Made by a program: the position numbers and the translations under genes. Positions 6,025 through 6,417 of a stretch of DNA of 6,417 bases are shown here, piece after piece. Under the pieces are notes generated by a model. The model saw only the letters and a program-made list of their open reading frames with translations, did no database searches and was not told the DNA's origin. Source of the DNA: Thermotogaceae bacterium (GTDB lineage Bacteria; Thermotogota; Thermotogae; Thermotogales; Thermotogaceae); contig JALVXE010000171.1 in NCBI GenBank assembly GCA_027038385.1, positions 1 through 6,417 of the forward strand, written 5' to 3'. Each line of letters starts with the position of its first letter. Positions within the stretch are counted from its first letter, which is position 1.

Positions 6025-6417
6025 ATGGTTATAAGAAGAGATTGGAAATACAGAACCAAACAGATTGTGGCTTACACGCTCCTAATACTCATACTGGCGA
6101 CTACTCTTTTTCCACTGTACATAATGTTCGCAACCTCTGTGAAACCCGAAGGGAACATCTTGCCGACTTGGGATAGTTTGATACCAAAAAGAGCCACGTT
6201 TAAAAATTACGTGGATGTTTGGAGAAGTGCGAATTTCGACAGATACTTTTTAAACAGCGTCATCGTTACCCTATCTGTCACCATCTTGAACATAGTCTTA
6301 GACTCCATGGTTGCATACGCCCTTTCGAGAAAAGGATTTAGAGGGAGCAACCTCATTCTCATGATAATAATCGCCACCATGATGATACCGGCTCAAGTTT
6401 TAATGATTCCTTTGTTC
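6025..6417 (+). CDS. Sugar ABC transporter permease, MalG/UgpE type, N-terminal part cut by the window end
   Basis: The first 131 residues of the second permease, which would pair with the upstream one; the EAA loop lies beyond the window. Membrane segments appear at about 15-37, 77-100 and 108-130. Family features are FPLYIMFATSVKPEGNI (29-45), a short first periplasmic stretch with ATFKNYVDVW (58-67), the LNSVIVTLSVT helix start (76-86), and AYALSRKGFRG (97-107) in the first cytoplasmic loop. The start is ATG 6025, with GAGGTGA (6011-6017), which overlaps the previous stop codon, 7 nt upstream. This close coupling suits equimolar synthesis of the two permeases. No stop or frameshift is seen up to the edge. 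Confidence 0.92.
   Translation, partial: MVIRRDWKYRTKQIVAYTLLILILATTLFPLYIMFATSVKPEGNILPTWDSLIPKRATFKNYVDVWRSANFDRYFLNSVIVTLSVTILNIVLDSMVAYALSRKGFRGSNLILMIIIATMMIPAQVLMIPLF

Overview
The window looks like a piece of a Thermotogales chromosome (Thermotoga or Pseudothermotoga type). Three things point there: strong GGAGGTG-type ribosome binding sites, tightly packed genes with 4 to 7 nt junctions, and a gene order (GH3 beta-N-acetylglucosaminidase, solute-binding protein, two CUT1 sugar permeases) that I recall from the chitin/GlcNAc locus TM0809-TM0812 of T. maritima. No database search was possible, so the genus is an inference. Six protein-coding genes are supported. I see no tRNA, rRNA, CRISPR array, insertion sequence or prophage gene.

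Region 1 (1-786): the 5' part of ahcY (S-adenosylhomocysteine hydrolase) runs leftward off the window, probably from a TTG codon at 639. The AT-rich gap at 640-786 separates it from a divergent gene. It holds a good extended -10 promoter for the rightward gene, a weak promoter candidate for ahcY, and a small perfect palindrome just before the rightward ribosome binding site.

Region 2 (787-2175): a single-gene unit encoding an FAD/NAD(P)H-dependent oxidoreductase of the NADH oxidase / CoA-disulfide reductase / NADH:polysulfide reductase family, with one redox cysteine (Cys43). A strong intrinsic terminator closes it.

Region 3 (2176-6417): a sugar operon starting from a TTGACA promoter overlaid by two operator-like inverted repeats. 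It encodes a GH3 beta-N-acetylhexosaminidase, a periplasmic sugar-binding protein without a lipobox, a MalF-type permease and the N-terminal 131 residues of a MalG-type permease. The enzyme and binding-protein genes overlap by 4 nt. A GC-rich hairpin lies between the binding protein and the first permease, as expected where the binding protein is made in excess. Together the genes would import chitobiose or a related GlcNAc oligosaccharide and cleave it to GlcNAc; the catabolic genes (nagA, nagB, ROK regulator) may lie downstream.

The window is mostly ordinary metabolism. The points worth a second look are regulatory (operator-like repeats, intercistronic hairpin, leader palindrome) and the uncertain N-terminus of the hexosaminidase, which decides whether the enzyme is exported.
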